A DNA stretch of 64,000 bases from Fennellomyces sp. T-0311. Taxonomy: Eukaryota > Mucoromycota > Mucoromycetes > Mucorales > Lichtheimiaceae. A model generated the notes under the pieces. That model saw only the letters and a list, made by a program, of their open reading frames with translations. It had not been told where the DNA came from and made no database searches. Position 1 is the stretch's first letter; each line of letters starts with the position of its first letter. The stretch is from assembly GCA_025266875.1 (NCBI GenBank), contig JALLLT010000009.1:620001-684000 (forward strand). Direction: 5' to 3'. Shown here one piece after another: positions 1-11,406 of this stretch. Made by a program: the position numbers and the translations under genes.

Positions 1-2
1 TT

Positions 3-32
3 GAGCGCAAGTACGCTGTCAAGGGTCTATGA
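3..32 (+). CDS. Possible 3' end of a gene cut by the left edge
   Basis: From base 3 the + strand reads ERKYAVKGL followed by a TGA at 30-32, a charged, protein-like tail that could be the last exon of a gene continuing outside the window. Only nine residues are visible, so this is a weak inference. Its orientation would make it convergent with the minus-strand gene that stops at 577, which is a common arrangement here. The family cannot be named. Confidence 0.2.
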   Translation, partial: ERKYAVKGL

Positions 33-576
33 ATAATGTTATTGTTAGGACCCTCTTGCGCCTGGTTTGAATTTGCATTCCAATTGTCGCGCTGACCCGC
101 CAAAAGGGGCGCAGAACCCGATGTTGGCAGGGTGTGATGGGGCAATCTCGATGCTTCTGCACGACGGAAGCCATCAGAAAGCATAGAGTTCATCTTTTTT
201 TATCCCAAGAGGGATGAGCTCGCAGATTTGCGTAACGAAGTATGTTTTGTTTACCTTTTGGAAGGCCATGGCAGAAAATGGATAGCCTGGTCGATCTGAA
301 TTGTTATTCATGACTACTGCAAACCCTGCTGTCTCCTTTGGAGGCACAGGTTTTACATCAAACGGTTTCTGATCACAAAGAGTGCATGATTAACTATTGG
401 CTTTTTTTGGGAAACATGTTTAGTAAAGCGGCTTACCTGCTGATTTGTCAAATCAGTGTAGATCATGTAGCTGATGTATGCGTGGAGAGCGTTTCGTCTT
501 ATCTTTGGGTTTTGCTTTTGCGAATCCTCGTAGTTCTCAAGATCAGTCATCGGCTCGCACTGACTGGATTTCATTA

Positions 577-1265
577 TTAGATGCTGCTTTGATGCAGGCT
601 TTTCGCAACATTAGTTAGTACGTTCTTTTCTAGCGTCATCAGCTGCACTATTACCGGTGAATGCAGCATCCTTTCGAGCATATTCATCGGCTGATATCCG
701 AGATTTGAATTGCTACAGAGACAACTCATTCATATCGTAGCAATCTACATGTTATAAAGAATAACTTACTTGCCGTTTTCTTTTGAACTGGGTCTGCCCG
801 AGCCACGCGCGAGAATATCATCGCGCCGATGTTCGTTCGTCGAAAACTCATAGTTAATGTTATTCAACTATATTTTTTGGGGCATACCGTTTAGAAACAA
901 CCTATTAAAGCACCTTCATTGAAAAGCATACCTCGTGCAGGGACGGTGATCTCTGCTGTTGCTCGGTTGTACCTATGGATGGATTTAATGGTGGAAAAAA
1001 AGGCTCTGTGTTTTGTCTACCGAGGAGGCTTTGGATTGACATCGAACGCTTTCGCTCAGCCTATCTCATGAATCAGTACAACAAAACACTTGAAAAATGC
1101 ACTCAGGTTCTTTACCGCGGGTCGCTCTTGACGATGGCCGGCCAAAGAAATTAAAATTGATCCGGCTTCAGCGTCGTCACGGTCGATATTCATGCGCCGT
1201 TGGTTATGCTGGTGTGGCTCTGACGAAGCCTGAGTGCGATCACCCCATCCGCCACCACCATTCAT
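577..1265 (-). CDS. Unrecognised small protein, at least five exons
   Basis: Not covered by any long open frame, but a consistent chain of exons can be read on the minus strand. Exon 1 starts with ATG at 1265 (MNGGGGWGDRTQ...DDAEAGSILISLAGH) and ends at a GTAAAG donor in phase 0. Later exons contain AERKRSMSIQSLLGRQN, then TTEQQQRSPSLHE, then STNEHRRDDILARGSGRP, and a last exon NMLERMLHSPVIVQLMTLE running to TAA at 577-579. Each junction has GT-AG borders and keeps frame. The protein of about 180 residues is polar, rich in Gln, Ser and Arg, with short hydrophobic helices (SILISLA, MSIQSLLG) of the kind that act as docking motifs. No domain or signal peptide is recognised. An upstream in-frame ATG at 1328 gives a less likely start. 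Function unknown. Confidence 0.55.
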
Positions 1266-2925
1266 TGTAGCGAATTCTGAGGGGAATCTTGACATTAGAA
1301 ACTGATCAAAAGAAAAAATTCCAAACAAGAACTAAATGTCTCTTTTTTCAACGAAGGGAACAAATTGTGAGAAGGGAAAAAGGTGTAAAAAAAAAGTTGG
1401 GCAAAGGGGACACAGTGTTGGGCTGCATGCTGAGTGACACAAGCGCAGGACGAACAATGTCTCATGAGTTAAAAACAGCAGAACCATCCCTTTCCGTAGA
1501 TAAACTCGCCTGTACGTTGTTCCCCTGGGGATCTAATGCTCCTTAATCTCAGCAGTTTTTTTTTTTGCAGCACTGCAAATGTTTGTCTAGTCGCATCTAT
1601 GTGATGGAGTGTTACACCGAACTATACAAGGGGTCATCTGTATCGGTTCATTCCAAAGTCGTCCGACTGTGTGCGCTATTATCTTTACAAGATCAATTGT
1701 TAAGCGCCTCGCTACTGAAAAGTGTGGGGCATCTCTTTTTTCTGCTTAGATCTGTCGCACACGCTCATTTTCTTAGGAAGGCTTATGTGGCAAGGACAAT
1801 CTCCACAAAGTTATTCCAAGAATAAACTAAACATTGCTATGCTCTTTGAGAGGTATTAATATCGGTCATGTCTCCATTCATTGAAACACGTTTTGCCAAG
1901 GAAACACATTCGTTGTTGACTGATTAATGCAACAAATAAACCCAGCATTCGACAATTACTCCGGATAATCTATCAAGAATGGTAGGAAAGATCGTGCCAA
2001 ACCATGTACAGAAGACATAGCCACTGTGTCGGTCAAAATTTGGCGATTATGCACCTTATTATCGCAAAACTGATCAACCAAAAGCGTATAATATGCCCTG
2101 CAAGATACATTTCGTATGTGACGATATATGCACTTACATGAATAATTGCTTGGAATAACAGTGTAGAAGCAAACGTTTTCTATTGTTTACTAGGTGTAGA
2201 GGTGATGAACATGATCTCCTTAAGTTGGAGAACATCCTGAATGATATGCAAACCCTCGTCAATGAATTCCAACAACTTTAAACTCTACTTTATACTACTA
2301 GCTTTAATTGTCGCTTTGAGATATCCAAGAGCACGCTTTCCACCAAGATTCATATATTCAGCAGTGTACAAACAGGATTGTGAATTATGCGCAGGTCTAT
2401 GACACTCTTTTCTCAGCTTTAATTGGAGCGCCTTGTTGAACGAAGGGATGTGCGCTGGTTATTCTCAGAAGGCGCAGTACCCGTTCAGTGGAGCCATGTG
2501 CTTTTTACATAGCATAATTTTCAAGCCTATTGAGTAACATAGAAACCCATTTTCTCTCTGGAGTATGTACATACCCTGTTCTTTGCATATACGCTATGCG
2601 TAATCTCAAAAGAAGTTCTATACCCTTAAGGGCGATATAAAGTTTCGGGAAGGAAGAGGAGCTCACCATCTGCGAGTAGCTCCTGAAACCCGAAACCATA
2701 TTACCAGGACGGCATATAAGCTGTGGCACGTTCCACTAACAATGTTGCATCCGAGATTATATGCCGATCTCCTTACTTTGATTCCACCCCTATATCCGAG
2801 AACCCAGGAAATATAAAAAAAGTCAAAGTAATTTCATGGAAAGCAACTATATAACTAATAGATATATTTATATGAAAGATATGTATAATCTGAACTATTG
2901 CGAACAAATTTACAAAAGAGCAACG
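1266..2925. other. Intergenic, no gene seen
   Basis: About 1.6 kb of AT-rich DNA between the two minus-strand genes. Frames are short, switch often, and lack the run of charged and polar residues with usable splice sites seen in neighbouring genes. The part next to 1265 should contain the promoter of the gene ending at 577. Confidence 0.5.
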
Positions 2926-4701
2926 TTAACCGCTGAACGATGTTGTGGGATGAAACCAAAATGCTAAAGCGATGATAGTATACGATGCCTGCAACAAGGA
3001 AAAAATTAATCCAAAGGGCTTTCATAAGTAAAAAGTTGAAGAAAACATACCAAAAGCAAAGTGCCTTCCAGCCAATTGGAGTGACCATCTTGAATGAGGT
3101 AGTTTACGATAAGTACACTAGAGAACAGGACAACGGTTTCAAAGTCTTCAAAGAAAAGACTCATGGGTTGTCCGAAGATCCATCCAGCAATGACAAGGAC
3201 AGGTGTTACAAACAGGCCAATTTGGAGAGAAGAGGAGATAGCAATGTTGATACTCAAGTTCATCTTGTTTTTCATAGCGAACGTGACGGAGCTGACGTGT
3301 TCGGCAGCACTGTTTGCAAAACAATAAGTAACGTGGTCAAAATTTGATAACACTGCATTGATACTTACTTTCCGATAATAGGAAGAAGGATGACACCAAC
3401 AAAGGTCTCGTTTACATTCCATGATTCTACGACACCTTCGATACTACCACACACAAGTTAGTACCCATGACTCTTTACCCAAATATTGTACCATTCACTT
3501 ACGCTCCTACAAGGAAGTCGGCATGGATAGACACAAGACCGGCAACCACCAACAACCTGGAATACCAGTAAGTAATCCATCCCAGCATATATCCATCATA
3601 ACTTACGAAAGGAAAGAGAACGTCATGGTAGTCTGTGGCTCTTCATCGTCGTCACCGCTTTCGTCACCATCATCGTACTAAACAGATGATTGTTTAGTTG
3701 CTGATACTCGGATAATCTCTCCCGTGAAACTTACCAGAGCACGATGCGTCTTGAGCTGATATGTACAAACAAAAAACAACATGTGAGCGGGGACCTTCCA
3801 TACTGAGCAAAAGTCGAAGCCTTACCTGGAATAGCAGTGAAAGCCCATAGACAACTAACAGCACCAAGGCGGTACCATGGCTGAGGTTTAAAATACCGAT
3901 CTCGGCGTCTTCAGCATTGTCAGCAGTGAGGCTGAAGGCGGCAGGAACAAGAAGCGAGAGCGTTGTGAGGGCGAGAAGGGAAGATGAAGTTTGGGCAGCT
4001 ATTTTGCAAAAGGTCACAGATCAGTTAAAACATGTCTTTTTTCAGTCCAATTAGCAACGTACCGGTCATACTAAACTGCTGGTCGATACGGCCGACACCA
4101 CCTAGTAAGAAACAAAAGCCGAGAACCTGTATACATTGTTTAATTGATGTCCTTTTAATTTGATCACTCGATTTAAACATACCAGCAATATATTGGATAA
4201 GATTGAGCCCATGACGGAAGCTAAATTTGGAAGCGTGTCAGCGTTTCTATTTTTCTACATTGAAGTCGTACGAACCCTGAACCACGCGAATCAAGCCATC
4301 TTTGAGTGCAATGACGCCGAGAATGAGTTCTACCACGTTTCCGAACGTGGCATTTAGCAAGGCACCAACAGTTGGACCTGACATGAGCGCCAATTCCTCA
4401 GTAGCTATTAAAGAAAAAAACCGAGTAAGCATTTTTTCGTCATGGGGACAAAATGTCAGCGTGAATATTTACCGAAACCGAGCAGCTTTGCCAAGGGCAT
4501 GATTGCGATAAAGTTAAGTGTAAATACAACAGTGGAAGGCGCGCCAGTAAACGAGAAAAACAGTGCAATAGGGATGAATATACAGACAACATTGAATTTG
4601 GACGACAGGACGAAGGCTTTGAAGGAAGATGTCATTGTCGGTTTTTCCTGGACAACATGCCCTGAAGTGTGACCTAACAGCGGGGCGTTTTCGTTGTTCA
4701 T
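2926..4701 (-). CDS. VCX1: Vacuolar Ca2+/H+ exchanger (CAX family)
   Basis: Multi-pass antiporter that would load Ca2+ into the vacuole in exchange for protons. Exon 1 begins MNNENAPLLGHTSGH at 4701, followed by two membrane segments. Exon 2 holds the first alpha-repeat signature GPTVGALLNATFGNVVELI, and exon 3 gives ASVMGSILSNILL. The second repeat reads NSAAEHVSSVTFAMKNKMN with SSSLQIGLFVTPVLV, the canonical CAX c-2 motif. Between the halves lies an acidic loop (DDGDESGDDDEE near 3645-3690), typical of fungal CAX proteins. About nine exons; one is only 21 nt (3735-3755, LKTHRAL). The last exon, past a TTGCAG acceptor, gives ASYTIIALAFWFHP and TAA at 2926-2928. Length about 400 residues, normal for the family. 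A role in the vacuole is inferred from VCX1 homology; no N-terminal regulatory extension like that of plant CAX is obvious. Confidence 0.9.
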
Positions 4702-7150
4702 TGTGATGAAGAAATGATAAAGGAGCGAAAGAAAAGATACGTTAGGTGTTTACATATACCCGTTGACACCAGTGAATAGAAGTTTCGGCCAAGAAGGCGT
4801 GTCTCGTGCCACCATTATTGAGCGTGGCGGGAACTCGTGCAACGCAAAGGTTGGCTGGTGGGACTACACCCGATTAGTATCTTTTTTTTTTCTTTTGCTT
4901 GGCTTACATATGGTAAGAGTTGTGTACCTCAGGCGTGTTTCTAAATTGTCCTATTAATAAATCGCAATTCGATTATTCTACCCTATCGTTCTTTCCACTG
5001 GAAAGTTCCTCGTGTAAAGATGTAGATAACGTAACCAGCTGTTTACTGGGTCAAACGTACAGGGAGAGCAAGTGTAGTATCAATAGAAAGATGGTTTCGG
5101 GTCTTGTTTCATAATATACATGCAAATAGAAGCTTATGCCGCAAACATCGTGTCACATGAATGCCTTCTCCTTTCTAGTAAATTACTATCTAATAAAAAA
5201 ATGTTACCGGCGCTATGGCATCATTTGATATTTTAAACTTGTTAAAAAATGTTCGATTAATATTAAAATCCGTTTTAGCCACATTGCGACGATCCCATGT
5301 TACTTGTTTCCATGTGCATTAGTGCAACCATTTTTTATATGTGTGTATAGCGGGCGTATTGCTGAGTAAAATCGTTTTTCCTCGCCCCAATGCGTAAGCT
5401 ATCGAAAGAGGGGGATTGCGTGACAAACATCGCCTCACTTTTAGTTTAGTTAGCGAACGCCTCTCCACTATATTTGTACAGAGCGCATAGGAATAAACAA
5501 ACCTGACTAAAAGAATGTTCTTGATACACGGTGCTTTCAGGGTAGGCGTCGATGTATATCCTTTATGCAGATTAACATTGCCCGCCGATGGCTTGGGCCC
5601 CTTTTTTTCCATGAAGGTCGTCTCAGCTGCCAAGAGTTTTACAACAATTGCTACTTTAGGAGTATCGAAGAATGCTGCTTCTCTCTTTCTCTCTCGCTTG
5701 CCTATACTTTAATCTAGTATAATGCAATGATCTGCACGAACTAAAACGATCAAGCTTCCACGACTTTATACACCTAATTTTTTAAAAAAAAAAACTTGAA
5801 AAGAGAATGCTATTTTTCATCGTACAGAATTTTGGGGAAGTTTGAGTATTAGCCCTGAAAGTGACCGATGATCGAGCCGACGATTAACATATATGCAGAT
5901 CGGCTCCAACCGCGCTACGACTATCCTAAAAATCTTATTTTTTTCTCCTGGTCCGAAACTTTAAACTATTCTTTTCTTCATACTGAAGTGTAATATACTG
6001 GTCTGAAACATGGAAAGCCGATATGCAAGGTTATCGTTTCCAATCGATATTTTAAGCTTGAGAAATAGCTGAGCTTACGTTTCATGTGATTTCTTTTCGG
6101 ATGATTTCGTTGTGTACTTTAATGGATTCACTGTGTAATGTTGTTCTCATGGATTAATCCTTATTATTACAAAAAAAATATCTTGGCGTTCTTCAATTAT
6201 ATGCACGCGATCTGTGATAATGTACGCATTTATTGTGTTTCTGAGTTACCACGAACCTCGATGTTTTCCTTCATGAGTAGGAGCTACGTACGTAAATGAG
6301 TAGTGCTAACGTCCATGCAGTATCTAAATTAGTGGAAAACGAGAAAAAACAATGAGTTACTGGAAGTCTAAAAGGTACATAGTATAGAATTCTTTTTCAA
6401 CCAACGTGCATAAAAGATATGTGCTAATATGTATTAGCCAGTATATCATCCAGGTCATTTTAGCAATCGCTTCGGAATCGCAAAAGTCGATGGCTCGTTT
6501 TTTCTCTAAAAAAAGGATCAGTTTTTTATACAGTAATCTAGCCCCGTAAAGCGATCGATGGCCTTTTTTTTCCAATATGCTCAAACCGGTCGCCAGATAT
6601 TTAACGCTACAAGGTACGTCAGATGCTATGCTCAGCCAAATGGCGATCTTTTATGGCCACGTGAACACAGGTTAAGCTATCAAGCTGCGAGGTGCAACAT
6701 GTCATATTCAGATTACTACCGCCGCCACACATGATGGACGAGTGCTTAGCGCCAATTTAAACAAACATCTATTTTCAATATGTTACCAAGGCTAGGTAAA
6801 AAATGATTACGTACTTAACTTTCTTACGCAGCCACTATGGCTCCTAGCTAGGACACGCCAAGTTTTATCAAACAAACGAAAGAAGAATCACAAATGTGTT
6901 TATACTTTGGCACCGTACATAACGCTGTGCTGAAGCCTTACTCTAATTTTTGCAGTGCATCTATGGGTAATTCAGCAGTATAATCACAGTCGTGAAATGG
7001 AGCTTTTTTCATATACAGTCTACGATGAACAAATTCCCTACCATAGAAGTGTGTGGACGGGTGATTAAAGGCTGGCTAGCAAGCCCAGTTGACAAATGGC
7101 GTATTACAATCTTTGCTGGAAAATGCTGCGGGTATTGTAGAGCATACCGT
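4702..7150. other. AT-rich gap, no gene seen
   Basis: Two and a half kilobases with no convincing exon chain. A minus-strand stretch at about 5700-5510 reads as a Lys-rich peptide (EAAFFDTPKVAIVVKLL...) but has no start codon, so it may be a gene remnant. The first hundred bases should hold the promoter of the Ca2+/H+ exchanger. Confidence 0.5.
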
Positions 7151-7151
7151 G

Positions 7152-7209
7152 GCTCTGGCCTTGATTGGGCCTAGCTAACATGCCTGGGGGTGGCCAGTCC
7201 CCAGACATG
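7152..7209 (-). ncRNA. Hairpin pair downstream of the Fanzor stop, candidate guide-RNA (omegaRNA) scaffold
   Basis: Bases 7079-7150 are unremarkable, but 7179-7209 form a strong stem-loop: CATG-C-CTGGGG pairs with CCCCAG-A-CATG (10 of 11 pairs) around a 9-nt loop. A second, weaker stem (GGCC/GGCC with GCT/AGC flanks) sits at 7152-7175. They begin 37 bases past the Fanzor stop at 7246, on the same transcript. In TnpB and Fanzor loci the guide RNA comes from the 3' end of the nuclease gene and the adjoining element end, so position and structure fit; the assignment itself is inference. A simple transcription or 3'-UTR structure is the alternative. Confidence 0.35.
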
Positions 7210-7245
7210 CGCCAGACGCAATAACTAAAGCTGTGGAATTCTTTA

Positions 7246-10200
7246 TTAATTCCTTTCATTTTCATGGGGTGGCCGTACAAGAGCATTTGGGCGGTAATTG
7301 GGGGCTCCATCCGTAAGCATGTATTGAATCCCAATGCGTCTCATATTGCACGCCGCGTTCTTGTCTCTGTCGATAAACTACAATAAGCGGCATCAGATTG
7401 AGCTTGATACAACTGTATCCCCACTTACAAGAACTCGCCCGTGAGCAAGCTCGTTCCTGCATTGCTTTATGGACCAAATTTCTGTATCTAAAAGTATGCG
7501 TAAGAAGAAAGCAGAATTCCAGATGCTTGAAACTTACTGCGCGCTTGTCCTTGTTCGCAATCTGCTTGTGGGTGCAGAAACACGCCGGCTTCATCGACAC
7601 ACCATTTGACCTTCCTGCCCCGATTTCCAGCAAGTGTCAAAGCGCGACGTCTCTTGATGCTAGTAATAACTTGTTAATTAATGGAACACCGAATAAAGTT
7701 CCTACCTTACATGTGAGGACAATGGATATAGGTCCCTTGGACCCGTTGGAGCCGTGTGTCGCATGAAGAGTGCACCTGACTAGTATTGTGCTCGTTGGTT
7801 AAAATAACCAAAGCGAATTTGGAAAGGAGTAAGATAAGTTCCTATTTAGTTGATAAGTTAGTAGTTATTATCGACAACGAGTTTAGGTGGACGTTATGGC
7901 TTACAACGTGAGGGATTGGGGCAAATCCGGGGATCAGAGGCATATCGCCCGCTCCATAGAAAGCGATTGTCGGCAGATCGTTTTGTTCCCAGCCTTGTTC
8001 TCGGGCAAAGGCGCGGCGATTGGCATGCCAACGCTTTCTTTGTCTTTTTGTTGTAACCTGGATGGGTAACAACTTCATTCCCTAAAAAGAATACGTTTGG
8101 TCAGGTCAGCAAGTTAAAAGCGTCCTAGATGGATATGGCATACTGGAGGAATTGGGGGGTTTACGCCTAGCACCTGATTTACTATCTGATGCTTTGTGCT
8201 CTGGCGAGCTGAAAACATAGTCCGACGGATCTCTCTATGTTTAAAATGTTCATTGAACATTTTCATGCTGTATCCTTTCTCAGTAATTATATACGTATCA
8301 ACACTTTTTGGATCAACGTACCGTGTGCGTATCATGCTGAGCACAAAGATATGCCTTGCAAAGTCTGCAGACTCGGATACATTCGCAGAATTATTTTTAA
8401 GTAGATCGTATTCCTGCTCAATTCGAAACTTCCGACGATTGACAAGCTCTTGCTTGTATTCCCAAAATACATTGGTTTTTGCGCTATAGATTTGTTTGTT
8501 ACCAAGGTTCAAATAATATGACCTCGAATTGCTTACTGGTAGTTTCGGGTTGGAACGGAGAATTGGTTCATCCACAACCCTGGTTGCGGTTCTTCCTCTT
8601 GCGTACTTGTGCCCGTGACCATTGCAGAGACACCTATTCATGTCTGATAAGAACCAGAATGATGCGATAATAGAGCATATCAGACCTACCTGGATCGATT
8701 CCCACAATCCGTGAGTTATTCAGTCGTTCCCCACCCAACCCTCTTGGCTCCTTGTCGAGAAGGTAAACACCTTTTGTCCATTCTCCCAAGTCAGCATTGT
8801 CAGCCATCTGTCGTATTTCTCGTCTTGTTGACGGTTGGGGTTCTGAACAAAATGATTAGCCAGACTCCCAAGTATCCTCTGCTATAATTACTCACCAATA
8901 TCGGCTAACATCGGCTTCTTGAAGTGCACGTGGGTAAAGGCTCCGTCGGTGCGAATGCTGTAGTCGAACGTTATTGGGTTCGTGTCCAACAGCTGGTTCA
9001 CTGCCGTACAAGATATGGGTTACTGTTGAGAATATCCTAGCAGCTGACGTCTTCTCGCACTTACCATCATCGCCTATCGCCCAACGATTCCGTTGGACAT
9101 GATCGATGTTGAAAACCTCTTCCCAAATTTCTTGACGGATGTTCATGTTTTGCGGGCCCGTGTCCCTGATGATCTCGTTGTTAGTCCGAAACTGGCCGTT
9201 CTTTTGTATATTGCAGTTAATATCTTGATTTGACTTTGCAAAGGTACTTACTGGTCTGAGAAGCAGATTCGGCACAGGTACGTGATTGTTGGCAAGCCAT
9301 GCCCGCCTAATTATGTATGCAAGTGTCCGGGTGCAGATTAAGAAGTGAGTGACCTGATGGCTCGCGACAGGAAGCAGTGACCACCGGTGCTGCTGCAGCG
9401 AGTGCTCTGACAGTGCCAGTAACCAACGACTGAACCGTAGTATTCTCTCGGCCAAGTCAAGTGTAATGTCTCTGGCGTAAAGATGAAACATGTTGGGAGC
9501 TTGAGCCAGCCAAAGCTCAAAAGCTTCGTGCATCATTCTTGTTTACGTTAATGATTATGTTGCTAAGCTTTGTCTTCCTAACCAGTCCGTGACACTTACT
9601 CATACTCCTCCACTATGTTCAGTGCTTCGACTTGTGGCGGTGGTTCTGGGATGTGGTTGATAATGTTGCTTGTAATCAGGCGTACGGCTCGTTTCAGCTC
9701 GTTTCTGTTGCGGATGAACCCTTCGAGACGCTGGCTCCAGAATTTCGATATGTACTTGGGCGTGTTTCGCAGATGTTCCTTGACATCTATCCGATAGTTA
9801 GCATATTTTTGCCTATGAGTCCAATGGAAGCCTTACTCTGAATTGCCTGGCGGGCGAAATTACTCCCCATGGCGTTGTTCAGTGTACCGTCACCAACAGT
9901 GTCTGGTTGGTACAAAGCTGTAGAAGAGTTTATATTTTAGCAGTTTACTTGCGTTGAATACTGATGTAATACCTTGGTTCGTATCGGGATCTCTTTGACA
10001 AATCCTGAAAAATGCAAAGGTCTGGCGGATGTCGTCGTCCTGCATAGGCGTTAGTATGCAATGCCCTACACTTGGATGCAGGAACACTCACGATATTCAG
10101 TCTGGTGGGAAATTGCTCTCCAATGTGCAGTCCTGCAAGCTTGTACACGTTCACCCAGAAAGTTTGGTTGAAAAGTGGCGGCATCGCTTGGAAGTGGCCT

Positions 10201-10460
10201 TCGAGGAACCTGCGCACATGAAGGTTCACAATATTCAACGCGTCTTTGCGGAGGGTTGAGTTGACATTCGCTAAAGCACGGAATTCGAGCTTCCCATTTA
10301 ATGAGCATCATGACGTAAGACAGCAGTGCATGCTTACGATCAAATAACGGTACTGCGGTCTGATCAAGGGCTTTAAGGCACAGTTCCGCGTAACTGTCCT
10401 TTGTTGTAGACCAAGGAAGCCATTAAATGGCACTCGTTGCGGGGGATCGTCAGGATTCAT
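7246..10460 (-). CDS. Fanzor-type (eukaryotic TnpB-like) nuclease gene, intron-containing, possibly degenerate
   Basis: TnpB-family RNA-guided nuclease of eukaryotic transposons, spread over roughly a dozen exons. The helical N-terminal part includes NVNSTLRKDALNIVNLHVRR, DDDIRQTFAFFRICQRDPD and RIDVKEHLRNTPKYISKFW. Next come a strand-rich part with FDYSIRTDGAFTHVHFKKP, the RuvC-I motif RIVGIDPG (near 8700), an exon with TMFSARQSTKHQIVNQVLG, then LPTIAFYGAGDMPLIPGF and KVKWCVDE (the RuvC-II region). The last exon (7377-7246) carries RuvC-III IDRDKNAACNMRRIG. These three acidic motifs in this order are diagnostic. Anomalies: the residues normally reading DEFRTS-C-x2-C are replaced by DEAGVFLHPQADC, while a cysteine pair (ACFC) appears only in another frame. 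The 5' end is also not resolved: the ATG at 10460 (MNPDDPPQR) needs a very short intron to join the next exon. It may be a decaying copy or a divergent one. Confidence 0.7.
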
Positions 10461-10593
10461 CGGGTTAAACAAAGAAAGAAGAACAAAGAAAGAAAACAGA
10501 CAGAACGCGTAACGAAGTTTTATTTTCTTTCCAAACACGTTTTATGACCACATGATTCACAGTGTCAATATTTTTTTCTATCATTATCCATGA

Positions 10594-11102
10594 GCTTTAT
10601 TCATCCTCGGCATGACATTGCTCGATACCATCCGTCTTGAGTAGCACAAGACGACAAGCGGCGATGCTTGCTTTACCATAAGCGGTAATCGCGTGCTCCT
10701 GACACAATGCAAATTTAAGGACTTTGTCGCTGCAAACAATCATTTAATGGACTTAATCGCTAGAACCCCTTCCATCCTTCCCCCCGACCAAAGGCTCATT
10801 TTCGCAAGACGTCTCGCGTTCATTGCGTAATTCATCCAAGTTATGCTCCTATGAATAACCACCATCTTTGCCTTTGATTTGGTTCTGAATATCCAAAAAG
10901 TATTTCGCGAGTATGCCGTATTTTTCCCCGCAGGCTTGATCGTCATCATTTAGAGTCTGTGCATCATCCGGAATGGGATCATCGTCGTCCTCAACACCAG
11001 TATTATCGCTGCCATTGTTTTCATCTTTCTCTTGCTCGTGCTTCCTGGAAGTCTGCCAGGACCTCGGCGCTTTTGTTTTGAAGGCTGATCAGGGTTATTC
11101 AT
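10594..11102 (-). pseudogene. Damaged AT-hook / acidic protein upstream of the Fanzor gene
   Basis: From an ATG at 11102 the minus strand reads MNNPDQPSKQKRRGPGRLPG, a basic AT-hook-like segment. In another frame it continues as DNTGVEDDDDPIPDDAQTLN and then GILAKYFLDIQNQIKGKDG, ending at an in-frame TAG. After the TAG the same frame goes on with EHNLDELRNERETSCENEP. A final stretch, VLKFALCQEHAITAYGKAS to IEQCHAEDE and TAA (10594), follows a TTTGCAG acceptor. A frame change and an internal stop suggest a broken gene, though unrecognised introns could explain part of it. It lies on the same strand as the Fanzor gene, about 130 bp before it, so it may be a companion gene or the original N-terminal part. 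No family is recognised. Confidence 0.35.
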
Positions 11103-11406
11103 ACGTGTATTGGTCGAATATGGAGGAAGTAGACCGAGTGAAAAAAAGTGCAAGGCAAAGAACCCATGTCAAAAATGTTATCGCCAGCAGTGACAATCTG
11201 CGCATATGCGCTACACAAGGGCAACACAAGGTACCCAGCCCCGACGTTAACTTCCAATATTATTGGACACTCGCTCCAAAGTACAGGTTGCTTAACTATT
11301 AATATCATTGGATGGGTGTCTACCCCAGTAGCTTTAACCCCGCCCTTGATTGATTTCCAGTCCTGCATAATTCTGACTTTGCTTGAGTTTCCTCAACTTG
11401 ATCACA

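Noticed and set aside
5510..5710. Lys-rich protein-like stretch on the minus strand
   Set aside because: No start codon, no splice sites that extend it, and an upstream stop; at most a remnant.
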